Source: Quisquiliibacterium sp.
Lineage (GTDB): Bacteria > Pseudomonadota > Gammaproteobacteria > Burkholderiales > Burkholderiaceae_E
Length of the DNA stretch: 5,861 nt
Assembly: GCA_030830765.1 (NCBI GenBank)
Contig: JAURMJ010000350.1
Location: 1-5,861 of the forward strand
Direction of reading: 5' to 3'
Part shown: positions 1-5,861 of the stretch, in pieces
Layout: the number at the start of each line of letters is the position of its first letter
Numbering within the stretch: the stretch's first letter is position 1
Notes under the pieces: generated by a model
Database searches by the model: none
What the model saw: only the letters and a program-made list of their open reading frames with translations
What the model was told of the DNA's origin: nothing
Translations under genes and position numbers: made by a program

Positions 1-1777
1 CCCGCGTTGCGCCCGGTTTGAGCTTGTCACCAAAGGCGAGAAGACCAAGCAACTGAGGACCCGACTGCGCGACAAACGACACACTGCGGCCCTGCGCCTG
101 CAGCTGCGTCGCACGCACGGCCAGCGCGTCCACCGAAACACCTTGCTCACGCATCAGGGCCTCGTTGCCGATCCAGACATCACGACCCTGCACGCGGGCC
201 TGCACCCCCAGCCCGGCGATCGCCCGGAAGTCTTCAAGCGCTGCGCCAGGCGTCACCTGCAGCCCGGCCTCACGCGCCGCCGCAAGCGCCGCCTGCGCCA
301 GCGGATGCTCGCTGGCTGCCTGCACAGTCGCCACCAGTGCAAGCAGTCGCTGGGAGTTGAAACCGGATCCAGCTCCTGCATCCCCCACCGCTTCGAACCC
401 CGGAACGGCGACGCCATCCAGACCAGGCGCCACTTCGATGTCTGACAGCACGGGGTGCCCCTCGGTCAGTGTTCCGGTCTTATCGAAAGCGACGATACGG
501 ATTGCGTGCGCAAGCTCGAGCGCCTGCGCATCCTTGATGAGCACACCATGTCGGGCGGCCACCCCCGTACCGGCCATGATGGCCGTCGGCGTGGCAAGCC
601 CCAGCGCACAGGGGCAGGCGATCACGAGCACCGACACTGCGTTGATCGTCGCGCTGGTCCAATCGCCGGTGGTCAGCGCCCAGCCGATCAAGGTCAGCAT
701 CGCAATAGCCATGACCGTTGGCACAAAGACCGCGCTGACGCGATCAACCAGCCGCTGAATCGGCGCTTTTTCCTGCTGCGCCTGCTCGACCATTCTGATG
801 ATGCGGGCCAACATCGTTTCGGCACCGATCGCACTGACCTGCACCAGAAGGCGCCCCTCGGCATTGATCGAGCCGCCGGTCACCCGGGTACCCGGTTCAC
901 GCGCAACCGGCCGGCTCTCGCCAGTGATCAGCGACTCGTCAACATGACTGCGCCCGTCGGTGACGATGCCATCGACTGGAACCCGTTCGCCCGGGCGCAC
1001 AACCACCAGGTCACCGACGCGCACCATCGCGATCGGCACCCGCTGCTCAAGCCCCCCACGCAGCAAACTGGCAAGCTCGGGACGCAGCGCCTGCAAGGCC
1101 CGGATGGCCTCGGTCGTGCGACGCTTGGCACCGGCCTCCAGCCATTTGCCGAACATGACCAGCGTAATGACCACGGCCGCAGCTTCAAAATAGTAATGCG
1201 CACCATGCGAATCGCCGATCACCAGCCACTGGTAAAGCGACAAGCCATAAGCGGCGCTGGTCCCGATTGCAACCAGCAGATCCATGTTGCCTGAGCCGGC
1301 CCGGACTGCCTTGAAGCCTGCCACGTAAAAGCGGGCCCCCAGCACAAACTGCACCGGGGTCGCCAGCAGCCATTGCGTGAGCGCTGACACATGCAAACTG
1401 ATCCCCAGGGGCGCAAGCAGCATCGGCATCAGCAGCGGCACAGAAAGCACCGCAGCAATCAGCACCGGCAGCCAACTGCGATCGGGACCTTCATCCTGGC
1501 TCTGCGCAAGAGGATCATAGGGACTGGCTGTATATCCGGCCTTCTCGACAGCTGCCACCAGCACCGGTGTCTGAATCGAGCCCGGGGCATAGGTCACCGT
1601 GGCAACTTCAGTCGCCAGGTTGACCACGGCATCGGATACCCCAGGCAGCTTAAGCAATGCCTTTTCGACCCGAGTGGCACACATTGCACACGTCATGCCG
1701 CCGATGGCCAGCGATGCGCTGTCCGGATCAGGGGTAGCGGCAGGCGGCGCTTGTGTGGAGGGGATGTTTTCTTGCAT
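1..1777 (-). CDS. copA: Copper-translocating P1B-type ATPase CopA, C-terminus cut off by window edge
   Basis: Inner-membrane pump that uses ATP to expel Cu(I) from the cytoplasm. The reading frame is open without a stop from the ATG at 1777 to the window edge, giving 592 residues. One N-terminal heavy-metal-associated domain (about residues 22-88) carries MTCAMC at 28-33. Membrane segments follow from about residue 102. The actuator-domain TGES is at 285-288 and the metal-binding CPC of the transport helix at 388-390. The phosphorylated Asp of DKTGT is D432. The nucleotide-binding domain shows SEHPL (H491-P492), GLGV (522-525) and IGN (536-538). The last visible residues are the hinge after FGDKLKP. 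The GDGxNDAP motif and the last two helices lie outside the window. The stretch between D432 and H491 (59 residues) is about 20 longer than in well-studied CopA proteins. The start is chosen because the HMA domain begins soon after it; its ribosome binding site is weak. A GTG at 1792 is a possible alternative start. It diverges from the chaperone gene at 1894. Silver or other monovalent metal transport cannot be excluded, but CPC plus MxCxxC favours Cu(I). Confidence 0.95.
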   Translation of the reverse strand, partial: MQENIPSTQAPPAATPDPDSASLAIGGMTCAMCATRVEKALLKLPGVSDAVVNLATEVATVTYAPGSIQTPVLVAAVEKAGYTASPYDPLAQSQDEGPDRSWLPVLIAAVLSVPLLMPMLLAPLGISLHVSALTQWLLATPVQFVLGARFYVAGFKAVRAGSGNMDLLVAIGTSAAYGLSLYQWLVIGDSHGAHYYFEAAAVVITLVMFGKWLEAGAKRRTTEAIRALQALRPELASLLRGGLEQRVPIAMVRVGDLVVVRPGERVPVDGIVTDGRSHVDESLITGESRPVAREPGTRVTGGSINAEGRLLVQVSAIGAETMLARIIRMVEQAQQEKAPIQRLVDRVSAVFVPTVMAIAMLTLIGWALTTGDWTSATINAVSVLVIACPCALGLATPTAIMAGTGVAARHGVLIKDAQALELAHAIRIVAFDKTGTLTEGHPVLSDIEVAPGLDGVAVPGFEAVGDAGAGSGFNSQRLLALVATVQAASEHPLAQAALAAAREAGLQVTPGAALEDFRAIAGLGVQARVQGRDVWIGNEALMREQGVSVDALAVRATQLQAQGRSVSFVAQSGPQLLGLLAFGDKLKPGATR

Positions 1778-1784
1778 GGTTCGG

Positions 1785-1803
1785 CGATTCACCAGATGAA
1801 TCG
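1785..1803. promoter_or_regulatory. Inverted repeat upstream of copA, candidate operator or leader hairpin
   Basis: A perfect dyad, CGATTC-N7-GAATCG, lies 8 to 26 bp before the copA start codon in the region between copA and the divergent chaperone gene. As DNA it could be an operator. As RNA in the copA leader it would fold into a 6-bp stem next to the start codon. It does not resemble the usual CueR operator as I know it, and no regulator gene is present in the window, so the binding protein is unknown. The dyad is seen directly; its function is inference. Confidence 0.35.
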
Positions 1804-1817
1804 TTCTAGCCTATCAT
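1788..1817 (+). promoter_or_regulatory. Possible sigma-70 promoter for the copZ-like gene
   Basis: TTCACC (1788-1793) and TATCAT (1812-1817) are separated by 18 bp, matching 4 of 6 and 5 of 6 consensus positions. This would start transcription near 1824, about 70 nt before the chaperone start. The -35 half lies inside the inverted repeat at 1785-1803, so one factor bound there could affect this promoter. The match is modest and could be chance. Confidence 0.3.
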
Positions 1818-1880
1818 TCGATCAATGCCTGCATGCTGTGCTCCCGCTTCAGATTGGCTTGCGCGCGTGGGCTTCAATCA

Positions 1881-1887
1881 AAGGAAG
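1881..1887 (+). promoter_or_regulatory. Ribosome binding site that fixes the copZ start
   Basis: AAGGAAG ends 6 nt before the ATG at 1894, an ideal Shine-Dalgarno position. It rules against the earlier in-frame ATG at 1825, which would add a 23-residue leader unlike the family and has no such site. Confidence 0.75.
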
Positions 1888-1893
1888 ATCAAC

Positions 1894-2088
1894 ATGATGG
1901 ATCTGCAAGTCACCGGAATGTCATGCAATCACTGCGCCAACGCCGTCAAACAGGCCATCGCCGAAGTTGACTCCAGCGCGACAGTGGAAATTGATCTGGC
2001 CACCGGCAACGTGAAGGTTCAAACCAGGGCCGACGCACAGGCCATCAAGGTCGCAATTGTCGAAGCCGGCTACGAAGTTACAGCCTGA
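1894..2088 (+). CDS. copZ: CopZ-like copper chaperone (single heavy-metal-associated domain)
   Basis: Small soluble cytoplasmic protein of 64 residues that binds Cu(I) and hands it to the ATPase CopA. The whole protein is one HMA ferredoxin-like domain. The metal site GMSCNHC has its cysteines at 11 and 14, preceded by the usual beta strand (LQVTGM). The domain ends in the family-typical EAGYEV. Length matches the 60-75 residues normal for free-standing HMA chaperones. The start at 1894 is set by a strong ribosome binding site; a second ATG directly follows at 1897. It diverges from copA with 116 bp between them, which supports a shared copper role. A mercury-binding MerP role is unlikely: there is no signal peptide and the neighbour is CopA. 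Metal specificity is inferred from context. Confidence 0.92.
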   Translation: MMDLQVTGMSCNHCANAVKQAIAEVDSSATVEIDLATGNVKVQTRADAQAIKVAIVEAGYEVTA

Positions 2089-2112
2089 TTCACGATCGGA
2101 TTTCAGAGCACT

Positions 2113-2147
2113 CGTTCGTGATGAACGGCGGCGAGCCTCCGCGCCGC
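2113..2147 (+). terminator. Tandem hairpins after copZ, weak terminator candidate
   Basis: Two adjacent stem-loops begin 24 nt after the chaperone stop: CGTTC-N5-GAACG (2113-2127) and GCGGCG-N8-CGCCGC (2128-2147). The second is GC-rich but is followed by TGTTGCCC rather than a run of T, so it is not a classical intrinsic terminator. It may protect the 3' end of the short mRNA or help stop transcription. Confidence 0.3.
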
Positions 2148-2194
2148 TGTTGCCCTGACAGAACAGGTCTGCGCAAGCCCCTGATCAAGGAGCG

Positions 2195-2215
2195 CTCCGG
2201 GGACATGCCCCGGAG
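2195..2215. terminator. Strong hairpin between convergent copZ and hsp20, likely bidirectional terminator
   Basis: A perfect 8-bp inverted repeat, CTCCGGGG-ACATG-CCCCGGAG, lies 106 bp after the chaperone stop and 12 bp beyond the heat-shock gene stop codon. Its place between two converging genes is typical of a shared terminator. No T-run follows on either strand, so termination may be imperfect or need Rho. The stem is seen directly; the role is inferred. Confidence 0.5.
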
Positions 2216-2227
2216 GTCGCAGAAAGA

Positions 2228-2647
2228 TTAATTGACAGAAATCTTGCGCGCCGACGCCGCGGTGCGCTTAGGCAGCTTCAAGGTCAGCACGCCATTCTCG
2301 ACAAGTGCTTCGGCCTTGGCATCATCGATTTCACTGGCCAGCGTAAAGCTGCGAGACACCGATCCAAAATAGCGTTCGCTATGTAGTACGCGATTACCCT
2401 CCTTGGAAGCTTCATCGCGCTTGATTTCGCCGCTGATCGAGACGCGGTTGCCATCAACTTCAATCTGAATGTCCTGCTTGGCAATGCCCGGCATTTCCGC
2501 ATGGACCGTGTAATCGTCCGGTCCCTCGCGAACATCAACCTTCAGCTGCAACGACTGGGACTGGCGCTCTCGGGTCGGCGCAACAACACCGCGAAACAAC
2601 TCGGGAAACACTTCGGCGAACGGATCGTAAACGGAAAGGCGAGTCAT
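2228..2647 (-). CDS. Small heat-shock protein, Hsp20/alpha-crystallin family
   Basis: ATP-independent cytoplasmic chaperone of 139 residues that binds unfolding proteins and holds them for refolding by DnaK/ClpB. A short N-terminal arm (MTRLSVYDPFAEVF) precedes the alpha-crystallin domain at about residues 32-127. The family signature is clear: PGIAKQDI in the early strands and ALVENGVL at 114-121. The C-terminal anchor I-x-V occurs as ISV at 136-138 and is used to assemble oligomers. Length is normal for bacterial class A/B sHSPs. The ATG at 2647 has a GGGAG ribosome binding site (2654-2658) with a 6-nt spacer. It lies 104 bp downstream of the permease gene in the same direction, but a sigma-32-like promoter in that gap suggests independent heat control. 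It is convergent with the chaperone gene. Not identifiable as IbpA specifically. Confidence 0.95.
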   Translation of the reverse strand: MTRLSVYDPFAEVFPELFRGVVAPTRERQSQSLQLKVDVREGPDDYTVHAEMPGIAKQDIQIEVDGNRVSISGEIKRDEASKEGNRVLHSERYFGSVSRSFTLASEIDDAKAEALVENGVLTLKLPKRTAASARKISVN

Positions 2648-2683
2648 CTTGAACTCCCATCTCTGGTTGCTGTTGGTGACCAG

Positions 2684-2712
2684 TATTTGGGAGCGCTTGG
2701 GCAGGTCTCAAG
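2684..2712 (-). promoter_or_regulatory. Sigma-32 (RpoH) type heat-shock promoter for hsp20
   Basis: On the minus strand CTTGAGA (-35, from 2712) is followed after 14 nt by CCCAAATA (-10, to 2684). The known sigma-32 consensus is CTTGAAA, 13-17 nt, CCCCATnT. The -35 differs at one central base and the -10 keeps the CCCA core and the distal TA. Transcription would start near 2677, giving a leader of about 30 nt before the ATG at 2647. Position upstream of a heat-shock gene makes chance agreement less likely. The leader is too short for a typical ROSE-type RNA thermometer. Confidence 0.6.
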
Positions 2713-2751
2713 TGTCGGCAAAGCAGATGCCTCTTCATCTCACTCGGACGA

Positions 2752-3531
2752 TCAATTTGCGAACAAGGCGCTACCCGCATCCCAAAGCAGTTTGCAACCA
2801 GTCAGCAGCAGACCGATGATCGCCAGCCGAACAAAGACACCGGCCGAAATCCGCTGAAGCATCCTGAGCCCCAGCCAGTAGCCGAGCGGTACTGCGGGCA
2901 CCAGCAGCAACGAAGTGCTCAGATTGCTTAAGTCGAGCAGTCCGAGTTGCGCGTACGGCAGGATCTTGCTGAAGTTGATCGCGGCAAAGTGCCAGGCCAT
3001 CGTCCCGACGAAGATCTCGCGATGCAGCTTCAGGGGCAGCATGAACTGCATCATCGGCGGGCTGCCTGCATGCGAGATGAAACTGGTGAACCCGGAGACT
3101 GCCGACCAGAAGCGCGCCCGTCCGGGCTGCCAGGGCGCTGGCTCTCCGGTCCAGGCAGCGCGACCTTCAAACAGTTTCTGCAATGCGAACAAAACGGCTT
3201 CCAGGCCGATCAGCGCCCTGATCCAGTTGGCATCCAGACGACTGAACATGAACCAGCCAACCCCGATGCCCAAGAGCGCGGCTGGCACTGCAGTGCGCAG
3301 GATCCGCGCGTCAATGCGTGCGCGAAAGGTCCATAACCCCATCATGTCCAGCAACAGCAGGATCGGCAACATGATCGCGAGTGCCTGACTGGGCGCGATC
3401 AGCAACGACATCAGTGGCACCGACAGCGAGCCAATGCCACCGCCCAGACCTGCCTTCGAGAAGCCCGTCAGAATGACCGCTGGCACTGCGACCGCATAGA
3501 ACCAGGGATCAGCAAGGTAGTCGAAGGTCAT
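2752..3531 (-). CDS. TauE/SafE (TSUP) family membrane permease
   Basis: Integral membrane protein of 259 residues with about seven to eight hydrophobic helices. The family is linked to export or import of sulfite, sulfoacetate and other small organosulfur or organic anions. The two-fold repeat of TSUP proteins is visible. The first half carries GFSKAGLGGG at 23-32 within the first helix pair, followed by a Pro-rich second helix. The second half carries the related GFTSFISHAGSPP at 147-159. A hydrophilic loop at about 122-140 separates the halves. Length is normal for the family (about 240-270). It is last of four same-direction genes, 47 bp after the reductase gene. The ATG at 3531 lacks a visible Shine-Dalgarno sequence and sits just after a GC-rich hairpin. 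Substrate cannot be assigned: neighbours suggest a carboxylate as readily as a sulfonate. Confidence 0.9.
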   Translation of the reverse strand: MTFDYLADPWFYAVAVPAVILTGFSKAGLGGGIGSLSVPLMSLLIAPSQALAIMLPILLLLDMMGLWTFRARIDARILRTAVPAALLGIGVGWFMFSRLDANWIRALIGLEAVLFALQKLFEGRAAWTGEPAPWQPGRARFWSAVSGFTSFISHAGSPPMMQFMLPLKLHREIFVGTMAWHFAAINFSKILPYAQLGLLDLSNLSTSLLLVPAVPLGYWLGLRMLQRISAGVFVRLAIIGLLLTGCKLLWDAGSALFAN

Positions 3532-3537
3532 GGGAAT

Positions 3538-3571
3538 GCGCCGGCCGATTCAGAGTCGGATCAGCCGGCGC
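3538..3571 (-). promoter_or_regulatory. Intercistronic hairpin directly before the permease start
   Basis: A perfect 8-bp inverted repeat, GCGCCGGC (3538-3545) with GCCGGCGC (3564-3571), fills the gap between the reductase stop (3579) and permease start (3531). Inside it a smaller stem (3546-3550 with 3554-3558, one G-T wobble) can form. On the mRNA the stem ends 6 nt before the ATG, where a ribosome binding site would normally lie. No T-run follows, so it looks more like a control on translation or mRNA ends than a terminator. Function is inferred. Confidence 0.5.
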
Positions 3572-3578
3572 GACAGGC

Positions 3579-4169
3579 TCAAAGCACCTGACAGATCTCG
3601 TCAAAGCCCAGACGTGGGCTGCGCGCGAAGGTCTTGGAATGATCGGCAACCCCGAGATTGCAGATGAAGTTGCTGCGGACGCGGCCATCCGGGAAGAACT
3701 CAGCATCGACCTTGGCGTTGTCAAAGCCTGACATCGGCCCGCAGTCCAGACCCACAGCACGTGCGGCCAGGATGAAATAGCCGCCCTGCATCGAACTGTT
3801 TCTGAATGCGGCAGCCTCACGGCCGGCCTTCTTGTCATCCCCATCGAACCAGGACATCGCGGCCGGGTTGTGCGGAAACACACGCGGCAGGTTCTCGTGG
3901 AAGCGCGTGTCAAAAGCAATGATCGCAATCACCGGCGCCCCCATCGTCTTGTCCAGATTGCCGGCTGACAGCGCCGGACGCAGCCGTTCACGGGCCTCGG
4001 CACTGCGCAGAAAGACAATGCGTGCGGGCTGACCATTCGTGGCGGTCGGACCCAGCTGCATCAACTCGACGATCTGATGCAACTGCGCATCAGTCACTGG
4101 TGCATCGGTAAAGGCGTTGGCCGTTCTGGCCTTGTGAAAAAGAGCATCCAGCGCTGCTTCGTCAATCAT
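3579..4169 (-). CDS. rutE: RutE-type malonic semialdehyde reductase (nitroreductase family, FMN)
   Basis: Cytoplasmic flavoenzyme of 196 residues. In the Rut pyrimidine pathway RutE reduces malonic semialdehyde to 3-hydroxypropanoate with NAD(P)H. The sequence follows E. coli RutE, as I recall it, along its whole length. Matching segments are the N-terminal LFHKARTANAF, the FMN-binding GPTATNGQPARIVF at 40-53, RLRPALSAGNLDKT at 62-75, FRNSSMQ at 122-128 and GLDCGPMSGFD at 140-150. Length equals the 196 of E. coli RutE. The start at 4169 is preferred over the longer in-frame ATG at 4244, because the extra 25 residues overlap the upstream gene and are absent from the family; its ribosome binding site is weak. 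No other rut genes are in view, so the true substrate could be another short semialdehyde. It sits 32 bp after the NTF2-like gene, likely in one operon. Confidence 0.87.
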   Translation of the reverse strand: MIDEAALDALFHKARTANAFTDAPVTDAQLHQIVELMQLGPTATNGQPARIVFLRSAEARERLRPALSAGNLDKTMGAPVIAIIAFDTRFHENLPRVFPHNPAAMSWFDGDDKKAGREAAAFRNSSMQGGYFILAARAVGLDCGPMSGFDNAKVDAEFFPDGRVRSNFICNLGVADHSKTFARSPRLGFDEICQVL

Positions 4170-4201
4170 CACGGATCCAGGAAAATTCGGACAGGAAACC
4201 A

Positions 4202-4576
4202 TCAGGCAGGAATCGGCGTCGACTGCCAGGCCGCAAAGCGCCACTGGCCGTCAAGCTTGAGCCAGACTGCCAGGTAACGCGCCATAACGACCTTCGGCGC
4301 GCCATTGACAAGCACATCGATGCGCGTGTCGCCAAAGACCAGCACGGAATTGCCGTGCACCTGGAAGCTGCGGCCCAGATCCTTGAAGGCCTGGTACTTG
4401 TACTTGCTGCGCAGACTCTCCAGGTAGGCGTCATGATCATCGGACGCGGCGGATGAGTGCGTGTAGCGCAGGCTCGGGGCGACGAGCTTTGCCACAGCGT
4501 CCACGTCGCCGTCCAGCAGGGCCTGCAGGCGCTTGGCATCCAGCGCCTCGATTTCACCAATGACTTGTTCGCTCAT
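4202..4576 (-). CDS. NTF2-like / DUF4440 (SnoaL-fold) family protein
   Basis: Small soluble protein of 124 residues with the cone-shaped NTF2-like fold pattern. An N-terminal helix (residues 1-33) has the DUF4440-typical LDAKRLQALLDGDVDAVAKLVAP, followed by a strand with YTHSS. A helix-loop stretch (YLESLRSKYKYQAF) is followed by alternating strands ending in YLAVWLKLDGQWRFAAWQST, a hallmark of the family. Members include ketosteroid-isomerase-like enzymes, lyases and simple ligand binders, so no reaction can be assigned. The ATG at 4576 has AAGGGAG (4582-4588) five nt upstream. It lies only 18 bp after the thiolase stop and 32 bp before the reductase, so it is almost certainly co-transcribed and may act on an intermediate of the same pathway. 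Confidence 0.88.
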   Translation of the reverse strand: MSEQVIGEIEALDAKRLQALLDGDVDAVAKLVAPSLRYTHSSAASDDHDAYLESLRSKYKYQAFKDLGRSFQVHGNSVLVFGDTRIDVLVNGAPKVVMARYLAVWLKLDGQWRFAAWQSTPIPA

Positions 4577-4594
4577 GTTGACTCCCTTGTTTTT

Positions 4595-5797
4595 TCAGAC
4601 GCGTTCGATCAGGGACGCAATGCCCTGACCCACGCCGATGCACATCGTGGCCACTGCATAACGACCGCCGGTACGATGCAGCTGGTTGACTGCGGTCAGC
4701 ACGAGTCGCGCGCCTGACGCACCAAGCGGATGTCCCAGCGCGATGGCACCACCGTTCGGGTTCACATGCTCAGCATCATCGGGCAGACCCAGCATGCGCA
4801 TCGTCGCCAGACCCTGCGCAGCGAAGGCCTCGTTCAGCTCGATCACATCAATATCCTTGATGCTCAGCCCGTTCTTGGCCAGCAGCTTTTGCGTGGCGGG
4901 GCCCGGACCGATGCCCATGATGCGCGGTGCAACGCCGGCAGTCGCCATCGAGATGAAGCGGGCGCGCGGCGTCAGACCAAAGCGTTTGACCGCCTCGGCA
5001 GAGGCAACGATCATCGCGGCCGAACCGTCGTTGACGCCAGACGCATTGCCGGCAGTGACTGTGCCATCCGGGCGCACGACGCCCTTGAGCTTGCCCAGCG
5101 CTTCCATGGTGGTTTCACGCGGATGCTCATCGCGGCTGACGATGACCGGATCACCTTTACGCGAGGGGATCGTGACCGGCACGATCTCGGCATCAAAGAA
5201 GCCGCTCTTTTGCGCAGCGGCAGCGCGCATCTGGCTGCGCAGCGCGAAAGCATCCTGATCGGCACGCGAAACGTTGAAGTCGGTGGCAACGTTCTCGGCG
5301 GTCTCGGGCATCTGATCAACTCCGAAGGCGGCCTTCATCTTCGGGTTGATGAAACGCCAGCCAATCGTCGTGTCGTAGACAGCATTGGCGCGCGAGAACG
5401 CACTCTCGGCCTTGGGCATCACAAACGGTGCGCGCGACATGCTCTCGACACCGCCGGCAATTGCCAGCTCAATCTCGCCGCAGCGGATCGCGCGGGCCGC
5501 CGTGCCGACCGCATCCATGCCGGAACCACACAGCCGATTGATCGTGGCAGCCGGCACATCCTGCGGCAGACCGGCCAGCAGCAGCGCCATGCGCGCCACG
5601 TTGCGGTTGTCTTCGCCAGCCTGATTGGCGCAACCGTACAGCACTTCCTCGACAGCAGCCGGATCCAGGCCGGGATTGCGCTCGAGCAGCGCCTTGAGCG
5701 GAATCGCAGCCAGATCGTCGGCCCGGACCGACGCCAGTGCGCCACCGAAGCGGCCGATCGGGGTGCGCACTGCATCACAAATGAAGACTTCTTTCAT
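4595..5797 (-). CDS. pcaF: 3-oxoadipyl-CoA thiolase (PcaF/PaaJ type acetyl-CoA acyltransferase)
   Basis: Cytoplasmic thiolase of 400 residues. It splits 3-oxoadipyl-CoA with CoA into succinyl-CoA and acetyl-CoA, the last step of the beta-ketoadipate and phenylacetate pathways. The N-terminus EVFICDAVRTPIGRFGG and the segment GCANQAGEDNRNVARMALLL are characteristic of PcaF/PaaJ rather than of PhaA or FadA. The three thiolase active-site regions are present: nucleophile C90 in NRLCGSGMD, H356 in GHPLGASG and C386 in MCIGVGQG, plus NEAFA in the loop before them. Length matches PcaF (400-401). The start at 5797 is preferred over the in-frame ATG at 5812: it has AGGAA six nt upstream and yields the family's usual N-terminus. 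First gene of the leftward set. No other pca or paa genes are visible, so the choice between the two pathways is open, and a broader thiolase role is possible. Confidence 0.9.
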   Translation of the reverse strand: MKEVFICDAVRTPIGRFGGALASVRADDLAAIPLKALLERNPGLDPAAVEEVLYGCANQAGEDNRNVARMALLLAGLPQDVPAATINRLCGSGMDAVGTAARAIRCGEIELAIAGGVESMSRAPFVMPKAESAFSRANAVYDTTIGWRFINPKMKAAFGVDQMPETAENVATDFNVSRADQDAFALRSQMRAAAAQKSGFFDAEIVPVTIPSRKGDPVIVSRDEHPRETTMEALGKLKGVVRPDGTVTAGNASGVNDGSAAMIVASAEAVKRFGLTPRARFISMATAGVAPRIMGIGPGPATQKLLAKNGLSIKDIDVIELNEAFAAQGLATMRMLGLPDDAEHVNPNGGAIALGHPLGASGARLVLTAVNQLHRTGGRYAVATMCIGVGQGIASLIERV

Positions 5798-5802
5798 GTC
5801 GG

Positions 5803-5807
5803 TTCCT
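5803..5807 (-). promoter_or_regulatory. Ribosome binding site that fixes the thiolase start
   Basis: AGGAA on the minus strand lies 6 nt before the ATG at 5797. The alternative ATG at 5812 is preceded by CTTTACTTCCAC, which has no such purine-rich site. This supports the shorter 400-residue protein. Confidence 0.65.
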
Positions 5808-5861
5808 GTCATGTGGAAGTAAAGGAATTGAAATTTGTAATAGGAAGGATGGCCTGGCGAC

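Noticed and set aside
320..322. Gln (residue 486) in place of the nucleotide-contacting Glu five residues before the HP histidine in CopA
   Set aside because: Glu is found at this place in Archaeoglobus CopA, but from memory Gln is common here in proteobacterial CopA proteins, so it is not a sign of a broken pump.
455..1294. A 279-codon open frame on the plus strand opposite copA
   Set aside because: It lies wholly antisense to copA, is rich in His, Arg, Asp and Gln as expected from the complement of a GC-rich gene, and shows no known domain. All P-type ATPase motifs are on the minus strand.
1852..1879. GATTG-N18-CAATC dyad before copZ as a MerR-type operator
   Set aside because: Arms are only 5 bp with a long spacer and do not match known CueR sites; expected by chance at this size.
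1825..1893. Longer start for the copper chaperone at 1825
   Set aside because: The added 23 residues are not part of the HMA domain, and the strong ribosome binding site is at 1881-1887, just before the ATG at 1894.
2663..2683. CTGGT/ACCAG stem before hsp20 as an RNA thermometer
   Set aside because: The predicted transcription start near 2677 would leave one arm (2679-2683) out of the mRNA, and the stem is only 5 bp with an 11-nt loop.
2501..3388. Plus-strand open frames opposite hsp20 and the permease
   Set aside because: They are antisense to well-supported genes, have no recognisable domains and no good ribosome binding sites.
4178..4198. Direct repeat CAGGAAA (4178-4184 and 4192-4198) between the NTF2-like and reductase genes
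   Set aside because: A single 7-bp repeat with no further copies; no support for a functional site.
4170..4244. Longer start for the RutE-type reductase at 4244
   Set aside because: It would overlap the NTF2-like gene and add 25 residues absent from RutE; the start at 4169 gives exactly the family length.
5821..5842. AT-rich stretch with a TATTAC box upstream of the thiolase, as its promoter
   Set aside because: Only a single -10-like hexamer is visible before the window ends, so the -35 cannot be examined. It remains possible but is not supportable here.

Overview
The window comes from a GC-rich bacterial chromosome, roughly 60% G+C by eye. It is most likely a betaproteobacterium, plausibly Burkholderiales. 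That placement rests on the high GC, the close resemblance of the thiolase to proteobacterial PcaF/PaaJ and of the nitroreductase to RutE. Genus cannot be read from this window. Coding density is high, with no insertion sequence, prophage, CRISPR array, tRNA or rRNA visible.

Left part (1-2227) is a copper-handling locus. A P1B-type copper-exporting ATPase (copA) is read leftward and runs off the window edge, so its C-terminal third is missing. Diverging from it across a 116-bp intergenic region is a 64-residue, single-domain copper chaperone (copZ-like). The intergenic region contains an inverted repeat lying just upstream of the copA start. CopZ-type proteins carry Cu(I) to the ATPase, which pumps it out of the cytoplasm. 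The stretch after copZ (2089-2227) contains hairpins, including a strong 8-bp one shared with the converging heat-shock gene.

Middle (2228-2751): a small heat-shock protein of the Hsp20/alpha-crystallin family, read leftward. A good match to a sigma-32 promoter sits about 40-65 bp upstream of its start.

Right part (2752-5797): four genes all read leftward with gaps of 18, 32 and 47 bp, most likely one operon. In order of transcription they are a 3-oxoadipyl-CoA thiolase (PcaF/PaaJ type), a small NTF2-like (DUF4440/SnoaL) protein, a RutE-type flavin reductase (malonic semialdehyde reductase family), and a TauE/SafE-type membrane permease. The thiolase performs the last step of the beta-ketoadipate or phenylacetate routes, giving succinyl-CoA and acetyl-CoA. 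Why it sits with a semialdehyde reductase and an anion exporter is not explained by the sequence. A GC-rich hairpin fills the gap before the permease gene and ends 6 nt before its start codon.

Nothing here is clearly a new system. The points most worth checking are the hairpin over the permease start, the mixed-function operon, the heat-shock promoter and an unusually long loop in CopA.
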